Below are positions 15,952-22,642 of a DNA stretch of 26,612 nucleotides, piece by piece; positions within the stretch are counted from its first letter, which is position 1; each line of letters opens with the position of its first letter. The notes beneath the pieces are model-generated. The model ran no database searches and was not told where the DNA came from. It worked only from the letters and a program-made list of their open reading frames with translations. The DNA comes from Bacteroidales bacterium UBA1217 (GTDB lineage Bacteria; Bacteroidota; Bacteroidia; Bacteroidales; P3). The position numbers and the translations under genes were made by a program. Location of the stretch: positions 1 through 26,612 of the forward strand of contig DBXH01000044.1 in NCBI GenBank assembly GCA_002309335.1, read 5' to 3'.

Positions 15952-16995
15952 ATGGCAAGCCAAACCGATTTTGTACAATACATTGTCGACCAGTGTTCCA
16001 AAGCCGGAAACATCGAAGCCAAAAAGATGTTCAGCGACTATGGATTATACTGCAACGGCAAAATATTCGCCCTCATTTGCGACAATGGTTTCTATGTAAA
16101 ACCCACTGAATCAGGCCGTAAGATACTAAAAATAGTAGATATGCGTCCGCCCTACGACGGAGCGAAGCCTCATTTCTATATAGAAGATGTTGACGACCGC
16201 GAATATCTGTCGGAACTAGTGAGCGCAACCTGCAGCGAGCTACCCGATCCTAAACCAAAGAAAACTAAAAAAATGAACACTTTATACAATAAGATGCTTG
16301 CAATCCGCAACGAGTCGCAAGTAGCTGGTTTGTCGCGCTTTTTCGCCACAGGCAAAGGACAATATGGCGAAGGTGACCGCTTTCTCGGCATCAAAGTACC
16401 TGCAACAAGGGAAGTCGTAAAGGCAAACTGGCAGACGACATCATTTGACGAGCTCGAGGAGAGCATAAGCTCTGAATATCATGAAATAAGGCTGGCGGCA
16501 CTGCTTACACTCGTACAGATCTTCAAACATTCCAAGAAAGACGAAAGTATGCAAAAACGTTGCATCAGCTTCTATCTCAGTCACACCAAGTTCATCAACA
16601 ACTGGGACCTTGTGGATTTGAGTTGCTACGAGTTGCTAGGCGCTTATCTGATGGACAAAGAACGGCAGCTGCTCTACGACCTTGCCTCCAATGGCAGCAG
16701 CATCTGGGAGCAACGTATCGGCATTGTAAGCACAATGGCATTCATCCGCAAAGGTCAGCTTGACGACACCTATGCCATTGCTGACATAATGCTCGCTAAA
16801 CCGCAACCAATCCACGACCTGCTCCAAAAAGCCACAGGATGGCTGTTGCGTGAAGCTGGCAAACGCGACGAACAGAGGCTGAAACAATGGCTTAAACAAA
16901 GATACACCACTATGCCTCGCACTATGTTGCGTTACGCTATAGAAAAGTTCCCGGAAGATGAGAGGAAAAAGTTTCTTAACAAGGGCAACCGATGA
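15952..16995 (+). CDS. TfoX N-terminal domain / AlkD-like DNA alkylation-repeat fusion
   Basis: A 347-residue protein. Residues 1 to about 95 resemble the TfoX/Sxy N-terminal domain (AKKMFSDYGLYCNGKIFALICDNGFYVKP). After a lysine-rich linker (about 98-107) the rest is an AlkD-type HEAT-like repeat DNA glycosylase, which removes bulky or cationic alkylated bases such as N3- and N7-alkylpurines. The residues corresponding to the AlkD active site appear to be kept: Trp218 and Asp222 in NWDLVD, Arg255 in EQRIGIVS, and Trp297 in GWLLREAG. An internal ATG at 16273 at the domain junction could mark the ancestral AlkD start. The fusion is continuous in frame with no repeat at the joint. It ends only 8 nt before a terminator hairpin that mainly serves the convergent korB. 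Confidence 0.88.
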   Translation: MASQTDFVQYIVDQCSKAGNIEAKKMFSDYGLYCNGKIFALICDNGFYVKPTESGRKILKIVDMRPPYDGAKPHFYIEDVDDREYLSELVSATCSELPDPKPKKTKKMNTLYNKMLAIRNESQVAGLSRFFATGKGQYGEGDRFLGIKVPATREVVKANWQTTSFDELEESISSEYHEIRLAALLTLVQIFKHSKKDESMQKRCISFYLSHTKFINNWDLVDLSCYELLGAYLMDKERQLLYDLASNGSSIWEQRIGIVSTMAFIRKGQLDDTYAIADIMLAKPQPIHDLLQKATGWLLREAGKRDEQRLKQWLKQRYTTMPRTMLRYAIEKFPEDERKKFLNKGNR

Positions 16996-17002
16996 ATAAA
17001 AA

Positions 17003-17038
17003 AGTGACCTGTGATACAAACTCATATCACAGGTCACT
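17003..17038 (-). terminator. Intrinsic terminator of korAB (possibly bidirectional)
   Basis: AGTGACCTGTGATA (17003-17016) pairs perfectly over 14 bp with TATCACAGGTCACT (17025-17038) around an 8-nt loop. On the minus strand the stem runs straight into a T tract (complement of the A run at 16998-17003), 20 nt beyond the korB stop. On the plus strand the downstream side is less T-rich, so termination of the TfoX-AlkD message is likely weaker. Confidence 0.9.
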
Positions 17039-17058
17039 AGTTATAAGATTACTGAGAA

Positions 17059-18090
17059 TTACACTTCCCAAGTATCGCCGCTGTTAAGCAGGTCGTCGAC
17101 ACATTTGTACTTGCCGTTGGCCATCTGCTCGTCCATCTGGTCCTCATACAACTGAGTGTAAGAGGTCTTCTTAACGTTGCGGATAACTCCGAGAGCAACG
17201 GGCAGGTTGCCGCTCATGCGGGCAAGCATCATATGGATGCCGGCATCCTCAGTGTCCTCGTGGTGAATCATAATGTCATCAATAGTAATGCCATTCTCAC
17301 CGATGGTGACAGCTTCGAGTTCGCGGCCGTTGAAGCGCAGACCCTTGTTTTTCTCCTTGCCGAAGATCATTGGCTTACCGTCTTCAAGAACGATGGTACG
17401 GTCATCACGGACAGCGCGGTCGGTGATAGCGGCGTGGGTCTTGTCGTTAAAGATCATACAGTTCTGCAGAACCTCAACAACCGAGGTACCGTCGTGCTGA
17501 GCGGCGCGGGTCATCACGTCGGTGGTCAGCGCCGGAACGCAGTCGAGTGTGCGGGCATAGAAAGTGCCCTGAGCACCCATTACGAGTTCACCCGGATTGA
17601 AAGGATAGTCGATAGTGCCATAGGGCGAAGTCTTAGTCACCTGACCAAACTTTGTCGTGGGGCTATACTGACCTTTCGTGAGACCATAGATCTCGTTGTT
17701 GAAGATTGTGATGTTCAAATCCTGATTGCGGCGGATAGCGTGGATCAAGTGGTTGCCACCGATAGCCATCGAGTCGCCGTCACCCATATTAACCCATACA
17801 CTCAGCGCAGGGTTAGCCAGTTTCACGCCAGTGGCAATGGCGCAGGCGCGACCATGGATACTGTGGAAACCATAGGTATCCACATAATAAGGAATACGCG
17901 ACGAGCATCCGATGCCCGACACCATACAGATGTTTTCCTTCTTGGTATGGGTTTTGGGGAAGGTGTTAAGCAGTGAAGAGAGGATAGCGTGGTCACCGCA
18001 TCCGGGGCACCATTTAACCATCTGGTCGCTGGTAAAATCAGCCTTCGTATATTCTATGTCCGATTTCGGAACAAAATGTCTTTCACTCAT
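17059..18090 (-). CDS. korB: 2-oxoacid (2-oxoglutarate):ferredoxin oxidoreductase, beta subunit
   Basis: The thiamine-diphosphate subunit of a 2-oxoacid:ferredoxin oxidoreductase, 343 residues. WCPGCGDH (Cys28, Cys31) and GIGCSS (Cys62) supply iron-sulfur ligands; Cys184 is a candidate for the fourth. GDGDSMAIGGNHLIHAIRRN (103-122) and NNEIYGLTKGQYSPTT (131-146) form the TPP/Mg site. The GLTKGQYSPTT form and pairing with a fused gamma-alpha subunit favour a 2-oxoglutarate (KorAB) enzyme over pyruvate oxidoreductase, which is one long chain in many Bacteroidales. The reaction links 2-oxoglutarate and CoA to succinyl-CoA, CO2 and reduced ferredoxin and can run in either direction in anaerobes. 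It follows korA across a 39-nt repeat-filled spacer. The exact substrate is inferred. Confidence 0.92.
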   Translation of the reverse strand: MSERHFVPKSDIEYTKADFTSDQMVKWCPGCGDHAILSSLLNTFPKTHTKKENICMVSGIGCSSRIPYYVDTYGFHSIHGRACAIATGVKLANPALSVWVNMGDGDSMAIGGNHLIHAIRRNQDLNITIFNNEIYGLTKGQYSPTTKFGQVTKTSPYGTIDYPFNPGELVMGAQGTFYARTLDCVPALTTDVMTRAAQHDGTSVVEVLQNCMIFNDKTHAAITDRAVRDDRTIVLEDGKPMIFGKEKNKGLRFNGRELEAVTIGENGITIDDIMIHHEDTEDAGIHMMLARMSGNLPVALGVIRNVKKTSYTQLYEDQMDEQMANGKYKCVDDLLNSGDTWEV

Positions 18091-18096
18091 ATTTTA

Positions 18097-18131
18097 TTCA
18101 ATTTTGAATTATGAATTATATAATTTGAATT
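18097..18131. repeat. Heptamer array (TTGAATT/ATGAATT, 5 units) filling the korA-korB spacer
   Basis: TTCAATT, TTGAATT, ATGAATT, ATATAAT and TTGAATT run end to end and reach into the korA stop codon (complement of 18130-18132). They occupy nearly the whole 39-nt spacer between korA and korB. This heptamer generates TGA stops when read on the plus strand, unlike the intragenic CGGAGAA type. Confidence 0.6.
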
Positions 18132-19965
18132 AACCGAGAAGACTGCTAAAGTGTTCTTTCAACTCGCCGACCTCGAAAGGCAGACCCATAACCTTGTTGT
18201 ACTGTGTCATCGGGCATTCGGGGAACTGCGTGCGCAGATAGCCAGCGAACTGGCCGTTGTTCAACTCGCAAACAACAATCTTCTTGTATTTGCGCAGGAT
18301 ATCGCCGGTATTCTTAGGCAGCGGGCAGATGTAGTTGAAATGAGTATAAGCAACCTTCTTGCCCTCCTTGTTCATCTCTTCGACTGCAAGGGTAAGGGCA
18401 CCTGAGGTACCGCCCCAGCCAACAACGAGCAAGTCAGCGTCGGGATTGCCAGTCACCTCCTGATCGGGGATATAGTTGGCAACGCGGTTCACTTTCTCCT
18501 GACGGTTCTTGGTCATAAGAGCGTGGTTTTCCGGATCAGTGCTCAGCGGACCATCGGGGCATTTCTCCAAACCACCGACACGGTGACGCAGACCTTCCAT
18601 TCCCGGCAGTGCCCATTCGCGCGCATATGTCTCGGGATCGCGGCGGAACGGACGGTAGTTCGGGTCATTCGGTTTGGCCAGACGCGGAGTGATTGTAGGC
18701 AGGTCGGCCACCTTCGGGATGCGGAACAACTGCGAGCCGTTGCCAAGATAACCGTCGGTAAGCAGGATGACGGGAGTCATATGCTCGAGTGCAAGCTTGG
18801 CAGCAGTGTATGCCCAGTAGAAGCAGTTTGCGCTGCTGCTGGCGGCAACGACGATAAGCGGAGCCTCACCGTTGCGACCATAGAGAGCCTGGTTGAGGTC
18901 TGACTGCTCAGTCTTGGTGGGCAGACCCGTCGAGGGGCCGCCACGCTGAACGTCGACAACGACGAGGGGCAACTCGACCATTACGGCCAAACCCAGGGCC
19001 TCGCTCTTCAGCGACAAACCAGGACCCGAAGTCGAAGTACAAGCCAATGCACCTGCAAACGAAGCACCGATAGCAGAGCAGATACCGGCAATTTCATCCT
19101 CAGCCTGGAACACGCGGGCGCCAAGCGATTTGTGCTTAGCCAGCTCAACCATAACATCGGTAGCCGGGGTGATGGGATAACTGCCAAGGAACAAGCGGCG
19201 ACCGCTGCGCTCGCTGGCGGCCAACAGGCCCCAAGCGGTAGCAACGTTACCTGTAATATTACGATAGCGGCCCTTCGGCATATCAGCGTGAGCCACTTCA
19301 ACAATCTTAGAGTGAATCAACTCAAGCTTGTCGGCATATTCATAACCCTCGGTGAGGACTGCTTTGTTCAGTTTCACCACATCGGGTTTCTTGGCAAACT
19401 TGCGCTCCAGATAAGCGAAAGTCTTTTCCAAAGTCTTGTGCGTCAAGAAGAAAATCATACCAAGTGCAAACATATTGCGGCACTTGTCGGTCGTTTTCTT
19501 GTCAACACCCTGCTCAGCACCGATCTTCGCAGTGAAAGAGGTGATTGGAGCACGCACAATAGTGTAGGCACGTTCAAGCTCGTCGGTGAAAGGATTCTCC
19601 TTATAACCTGCCTTCTCGATAGCCTCATCCGTGAATGTGTCCATATCCACGATAACGGTCGCACCCTTCTTGGCCCATTTCAGCTGCGATTTGAACGAAG
19701 CCGGGTTCATAGCGACCAAAATGTCGCATTTGTCGCCAGAGCTGTAAATGTGCGATCCAACGTGGACCTGATAACCGCTAACACCGGCAACAGTGTTGTG
19801 CGGAGCACGGATTTCAGCAGGATAGTCTGGGAATGTGGCGATATCGTTGCCCGTTAAGGCACTTGCGTCGGAGAACAGCGTTCCTGACAGCTGCATTCCG
19901 TCGCCCGAGTCACCAGCAAATCGGATAACAAGGTCATCCTTATTAACAATCTGATCTTGTGACAT
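18130..19965 (-). CDS. korA: 2-oxoacid (2-oxoglutarate):ferredoxin oxidoreductase, fused gamma-alpha subunit
   Basis: The 611-residue partner of KorB. The N-terminal ~200 residues are the gamma (catalytic POR/KOR) domain with the glycine-rich RFAGDSGDGMQLSG start and the FPDYPAEIRAPHNTVAGVSG segment. From about residue 245 follows the alpha subunit: GSYPITPATDVMVELA, the AEDEIAGICSAIGASFAGA block, the TSGPGLSLKSEALGLA block, RGGPSTGLPTKTEQSDL and a C-terminal transketolase-like domain (LLVVGWGGTSGALTLAVEEM). This gamma-alpha fusion plus a separate beta is the usual two-gene Kor layout in Bacteroidota. It is the first gene of the operon, with a -7 element upstream at 20010-20017. Confidence 0.93.
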   Translation of the reverse strand: MSQDQIVNKDDLVIRFAGDSGDGMQLSGTLFSDASALTGNDIATFPDYPAEIRAPHNTVAGVSGYQVHVGSHIYSSGDKCDILVAMNPASFKSQLKWAKKGATVIVDMDTFTDEAIEKAGYKENPFTDELERAYTIVRAPITSFTAKIGAEQGVDKKTTDKCRNMFALGMIFFLTHKTLEKTFAYLERKFAKKPDVVKLNKAVLTEGYEYADKLELIHSKIVEVAHADMPKGRYRNITGNVATAWGLLAASERSGRRLFLGSYPITPATDVMVELAKHKSLGARVFQAEDEIAGICSAIGASFAGALACTSTSGPGLSLKSEALGLAVMVELPLVVVDVQRGGPSTGLPTKTEQSDLNQALYGRNGEAPLIVVAASSSANCFYWAYTAAKLALEHMTPVILLTDGYLGNGSQLFRIPKVADLPTITPRLAKPNDPNYRPFRRDPETYAREWALPGMEGLRHRVGGLEKCPDGPLSTDPENHALMTKNRQEKVNRVANYIPDQEVTGNPDADLLVVGWGGTSGALTLAVEEMNKEGKKVAYTHFNYICPLPKNTGDILRKYKKIVVCELNNGQFAGYLRTQFPECPMTQYNKVMGLPFEVGELKEHFSSLLG

Positions 19966-20202
19966 ATTGTTTTATTTTAATTTATAAATTATTTTAAGAT
20001 TAAGATTTGCAAAGATACGCAAAAAAAGTGAGTTGGAGGCACATAATTCGAAAATAAAATAATTATCATTTTTTCACATAAACGAAACTACACATTAACA
20101 ACACATTGCAAGTTATCATTTTTTATCAACCAGCATATAATAATACAACTTTTTCCACGTTAATCATACAAATATCAATTCAACATACCAACATATCAAC
20201 AA
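19966..20202. other. AT-rich divergent intergenic region between korA and the RyR-domain gene
   Basis: Holds the korA -7 element and a 12-bp direct repeat, TTATCATTTTTT, at 20063-20074 and 20113-20124, exactly 50 bp apart. Just before the plus-strand gene there are three octamers of the CAACATAY type (20181-20204) that run into its start codon. No clear promoter with both elements was found for the plus-strand gene, and no small ORF is convincing. Confidence 0.5.
20010..20017 (-). promoter_or_regulatory. -7 element for korA
   Basis: The complement reads TATCTTTG, a match to TAnnTTTG, with predicted transcription start near 20003 and a leader of about 38 nt. No TTTG is present at the usual distance upstream, so the promoter may be weak or need an activator. 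Confidence 0.5.
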
Positions 20203-20487
20203 ATGAAACCATACACACCAAACATCGCCGACACATCGAAAATAACCCTTCCCGAAGATCTGATGCAGCTCGCTGAACAGATGGCCGAAAACGTACACGA
20301 TATTTGGGCAGCCACTCGCCTGGAGCAAGGATGGACCTATGGTCCCGAGCGCAACGACGCCCTCAAGCACCACCCATGCCTAATTCCATACAGCGAACTG
20401 CCCGAAGCCGAGAAAGTCTACGACCGCAACACCAGCATTGAAACCCTTAAATTCATCCTTGCAAAAGGATGGAAGATTGTGAAATAA
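20203..20487 (+). CDS. RyR-domain small protein
   Basis: A 94-residue protein that is almost entirely one RyR domain (named after the repeat in ryanodine receptors). Visible pattern: YTPNIADTSKITLPEDL, LAEQMAENVHDIWAATRLEQ, GWTYGPERND, HPCLIPYSELPEAEKVYDR, then TLKFILAKGWKI. Such small proteins are common in Bacteroides relatives, but their bacterial role is unknown; the domain is generally thought to bind ligands. It has no signal peptide. Its stop codon lies 3 nt from the stop of the convergent apt-like gene, with no room for a terminator between them. Confidence 0.88.
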   Translation: MKPYTPNIADTSKITLPEDLMQLAEQMAENVHDIWAATRLEQGWTYGPERNDALKHHPCLIPYSELPEAEKVYDRNTSIETLKFILAKGWKIVK

Positions 20488-20490
20488 ATA

Positions 20491-21087
20491 CTACTCGCCG
20501 GCAATCCTCATAAACGACTTGATAGGTGCAATCGCCTCCATCGCAGCGTGGTCATAAAGATCGGGGAATTCAACCAAGAAAATAAATTCCTTCACCTTAA
20601 CCTTATACTCTTTTCCGTCAACGATAACCCTCTCTTGGTTAAGGGCTTTGGCTATGCCCGCGGCCGTACCGCCTGTGGCAAGGATGTCGTCAATGAAAGT
20701 CAGATAGAAAGTATCGCCTTCAGGCTTGCCGGCAGCAATGTCCGACAGACGGTAGAAGACATTATCCGGACCATACTCCTTCATTATCTGCACACTACGC
20801 AAATCACCATCGCTGAACGGCAGCTTCCCTTTCTTGCGGATAGGTATTATGTTCTGCACCGTTTTTGACTGGCTGAGCAACGGAGCGGCAAAGAGGAAAC
20901 CACGGGCTTCCACTGTCACCACATTAGGACAATGCACATTGGCGTCGATGTCGGCAACAATCTGCGAAAATGCCTCCTTGTTCGACAAAAAAGGAATAAT
21001 GTCAATAAAGTCAATACCCGGTTTCGGGAAATCCGGATAATGATTGATAACGTCTATATAATTCATAATATCAGTTTGTTTTATCAT
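20491..21087 (-). CDS. apt: Adenine phosphoribosyltransferase-like protein
   Basis: Type I phosphoribosyltransferase that would convert adenine and PRPP to AMP. The annotated 198-residue form shows the APT N-terminal PDFPKPGIDF (18-27), EARGFLFAAPLL (60-71), IRKKGKLP (83-90) and the PRPP loop FIDDILATGGTA (131-142). It is longer than classical APT (about 170-180) through insertions near residues 115-128 and around VIVDGKEYKVKVKEF, and some core residues differ, so the base specificity is less certain than the fold. The frame is open to 21186, but the promoter at 21112-21141 rules out starts upstream of about 21105. The ATG at 21087 gives an N-terminus of normal APT length; the ATG at 21066 is the alternative. 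Confidence 0.82.
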   Translation of the reverse strand: MIKQTDIMNYIDVINHYPDFPKPGIDFIDIIPFLSNKEAFSQIVADIDANVHCPNVVTVEARGFLFAAPLLSQSKTVQNIIPIRKKGKLPFSDGDLRSVQIMKEYGPDNVFYRLSDIAAGKPEGDTFYLTFIDDILATGGTAAGIAKALNQERVIVDGKEYKVKVKEFIFLVEFPDLYDHAAMEAIAPIKSFMRIAGE

Positions 21088-21111
21088 TGTGCCGCTTTCC
21101 ATGCAGCAATG

Positions 21112-21141
21112 CAAAGATACAAACTTTTTTTGAAGTTCAAA
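21112..21141 (-). promoter_or_regulatory. Bacteroides-type promoter for apt
   Basis: On the minus strand TTTG (complement of 21138-21141), 18 bp, TATCTTTG (complement of 21112-21119). Transcription is expected to start near 21105, which fixes the true apt start to one of the downstream ATGs. Confidence 0.65.
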
Positions 21142-21249
21142 TAAAAATAAAACATAATTGAAATACGTTTTTATACGTATGTTCAATAAAAAATTTAAGG
21201 AATCGGATTTATTATGAATTTTTTTTGAACATTACATTTCATTCTGTTT

Positions 21250-21306
21250 GTCGCTTCCAAAAATTAATTTGAAATCAAATTATTTTCAAATTAATTTTAA
21301 AGCGAC
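21250..21306. repeat. Long two-part inverted repeat (7 bp + 14 bp arms)
   Basis: The outer arms GTCGCTT (21250-21256) and AAGCGAC (21300-21306), and the inner arms AAAATTAATTTGAA (21260-21273) and TTCAAATTAATTTT (21285-21298), are perfect complements, separated by a 3-nt versus 1-nt internal loop and an 11-nt apical loop. A second, overlapping palindrome (TAATTTGA-AA-TCAAATTA, 21265-21282) competes with it, so the AATTTGA/TCAAATT motif occurs three times. It lies between two divergent promoters that both point away from it. Confidence 0.85.
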
Positions 21307-21318
21307 GCCGCAGGCGCT

Positions 21319-21343
21319 GAATTAACCCAGAATTACCTCAGAG
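21319..21343. repeat. Second copy of an AACCCAGAATTA-CAGAGG dispersed motif
   Basis: TGAATTAACCCAGAATTACC followed by TCAGAGG here resembles CCCAGAATTAACCCAGAGG at 184-202. The two copies lie about 21 kb apart, both in intergenic sequence and both just after a palindrome, suggesting a small dispersed intergenic repeat family. Confidence 0.4.
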
Positions 21344-21391
21344 GTGTGATTGCAAGAATTGCTTAACAGACACAGGAATTTAATAATCACT

Positions 21392-21422
21392 TTTGGCGAA
21401 CGGAAAAATATTCGTAAATTTG
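21392..21422 (+). promoter_or_regulatory. Bacteroides-type promoter for the Lnb-like/transglutaminase cluster
   Basis: TTTG (21392-21395), 19 bp, TAAATTTG (21415-21422): an exact fit to the consensus. Expected transcription start is near 21429, about 22 nt before the ATG at 21451, which argues against the TTG at 21427 as a start. Confidence 0.75.
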
Positions 21423-21450
21423 CAGTTTGAAAAGCAGGGTACTAATAGTT

Positions 21451-22638
21451 ATGCGAAGAGGATTTATAATATTGATACTATTATCGTTGCATTGGATCCC
21501 AATGCAGGGGCAGAGGATATTGCAAGGAGTAAAGCCGCTGTCTGACTCGGCCTTTGCAAGCATTCTTACCTGCGGTCCAGGTAACGAAATGTACGAGTCG
21601 TTCGGACACACCGCCATCCGCGTCTGCGACAGCACGCAGGGCTTTGATGTGGTCTTCAACTACGGCACCTTCGACTTTGAAGAACCTCATTTCTACCTAC
21701 GCTTTGCTCGAGGAATGCTCAAATACTGCGTGGAAGCACAGCATTTCTATGATTTTAAGTTTGAATACCAATATTTTGGACGCGCTGTATGGGAACAACG
21801 CCTCATCCTGACTAAATCCGAACTTGACAAACTTTTCGACGCACTGCGCGAAAACGCAAAACCCGAAAACAAATTCTACAAATACGACTTCTTCCGCGAC
21901 AACTGCGCCACGCGCGTAAGGGATATGATCGAGAACGCCCTCGAAGGCCGATCCTTTCTCAATGACAACTACCCACAAGAGGAAACCTCCTACCGCGACC
22001 TGCTATACAAATACACTGACAGCACGCTGATGTGGTGGCGACTGGGACTTGACCTGGTGCTGGGTACCAACTGCGACCGCATTATGAACAAAATGCAGTA
22101 TATGTATGTTCCTGTTGAAATGATGGTGCAATACGACACCTCGCTGGCCTCCGACGGCCAAAGGCTTGCAGAACCCGCCGTACAACTACTGCCCGAGATG
22201 AGGACTCCTGTTAAAAGCGCCGTCTCTCCCACGCTCTGTTTCTGGTTGCTGTTCATCATTGTGTTGCTGCTCACATTTATAGCTCGACGCAACGGATGGC
22301 ATCTCTTCTGGCTAGACGGCATACTATTCGGCTCGGCTTTCGCAGTGTCGCTACTGATGCTGTTCCTTTGGTTCTGCAGCGACCATTGGTGCGCCGAAAC
22401 CAACCTCAACCTCTTGTGGGCAAATCCTCTCTACATCCTACTCATCCTGCGACTGCGACAATATAACCCCATAAACTCGCTTATATTGGTCAGCATCCTC
22501 CTGCTGACGCTGATGGGATGGGCGTTGTGGCCACAACATTTCAACGCTGCCGTGCTGCCGATAACCTTGACATTGGCCACAAGGCTGGTGGACCGACTTA
22601 CAGACAAAAACAAGTATATAATTAAGAATAAAAATTGA
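21451..22638 (+). CDS. DUF4105 / Lnb-like membrane protein (putative lipoprotein N-acyltransferase family)
   Basis: A 395-residue envelope protein: an N-terminal signal peptide or anchor (MRRGFIILILLSLHWIPMQG), a periplasmic DUF4105 domain to about residue 255, then about five membrane helices (residues about 262-385). The domain shows the paired conserved motifs ESFGHTAIRV with His53 and FFRDNCATRVRDMIENALEG with Cys152, consistent with a Cys-His acyl-transfer site. From memory, this Pfam family was renamed after Lnb, a lipoprotein N-acyltransferase that replaces the missing Lnt in Bacteroides; I hold that at moderate confidence, and paralogues may differ in function. It overlaps no neighbour and is followed after 4 nt by the first transglutaminase gene. 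Confidence 0.75.
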   Translation: MRRGFIILILLSLHWIPMQGQRILQGVKPLSDSAFASILTCGPGNEMYESFGHTAIRVCDSTQGFDVVFNYGTFDFEEPHFYLRFARGMLKYCVEAQHFYDFKFEYQYFGRAVWEQRLILTKSELDKLFDALRENAKPENKFYKYDFFRDNCATRVRDMIENALEGRSFLNDNYPQEETSYRDLLYKYTDSTLMWWRLGLDLVLGTNCDRIMNKMQYMYVPVEMMVQYDTSLASDGQRLAEPAVQLLPEMRTPVKSAVSPTLCFWLLFIIVLLLTFIARRNGWHLFWLDGILFGSAFAVSLLMLFLWFCSDHWCAETNLNLLWANPLYILLILRLRQYNPINSLILVSILLLTLMGWALWPQHFNAAVLPITLTLATRLVDRLTDKNKYIIKNKN

Positions 22639-22642
22639 CATA

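Larger units (their letters stand above)
21142..21450. other. Divergent intergenic region between apt and the Lnb-like gene
   Basis: No gene is seen. The region is AT-rich and contains a long inverted repeat (21250-21306), a short GC-rich tract after it, a CCCAGAATTA...CAGAGG motif shared with position 184-202, and the Lnb-gene promoter at 21392-21422. Confidence 0.55.

Noticed and set aside
17233..17976. 247-residue open frame antisense to korB (similarly 19132-19857 antisense to korA)
   Set aside because: Both overlap well-supported enzymes and show no domains of their own.
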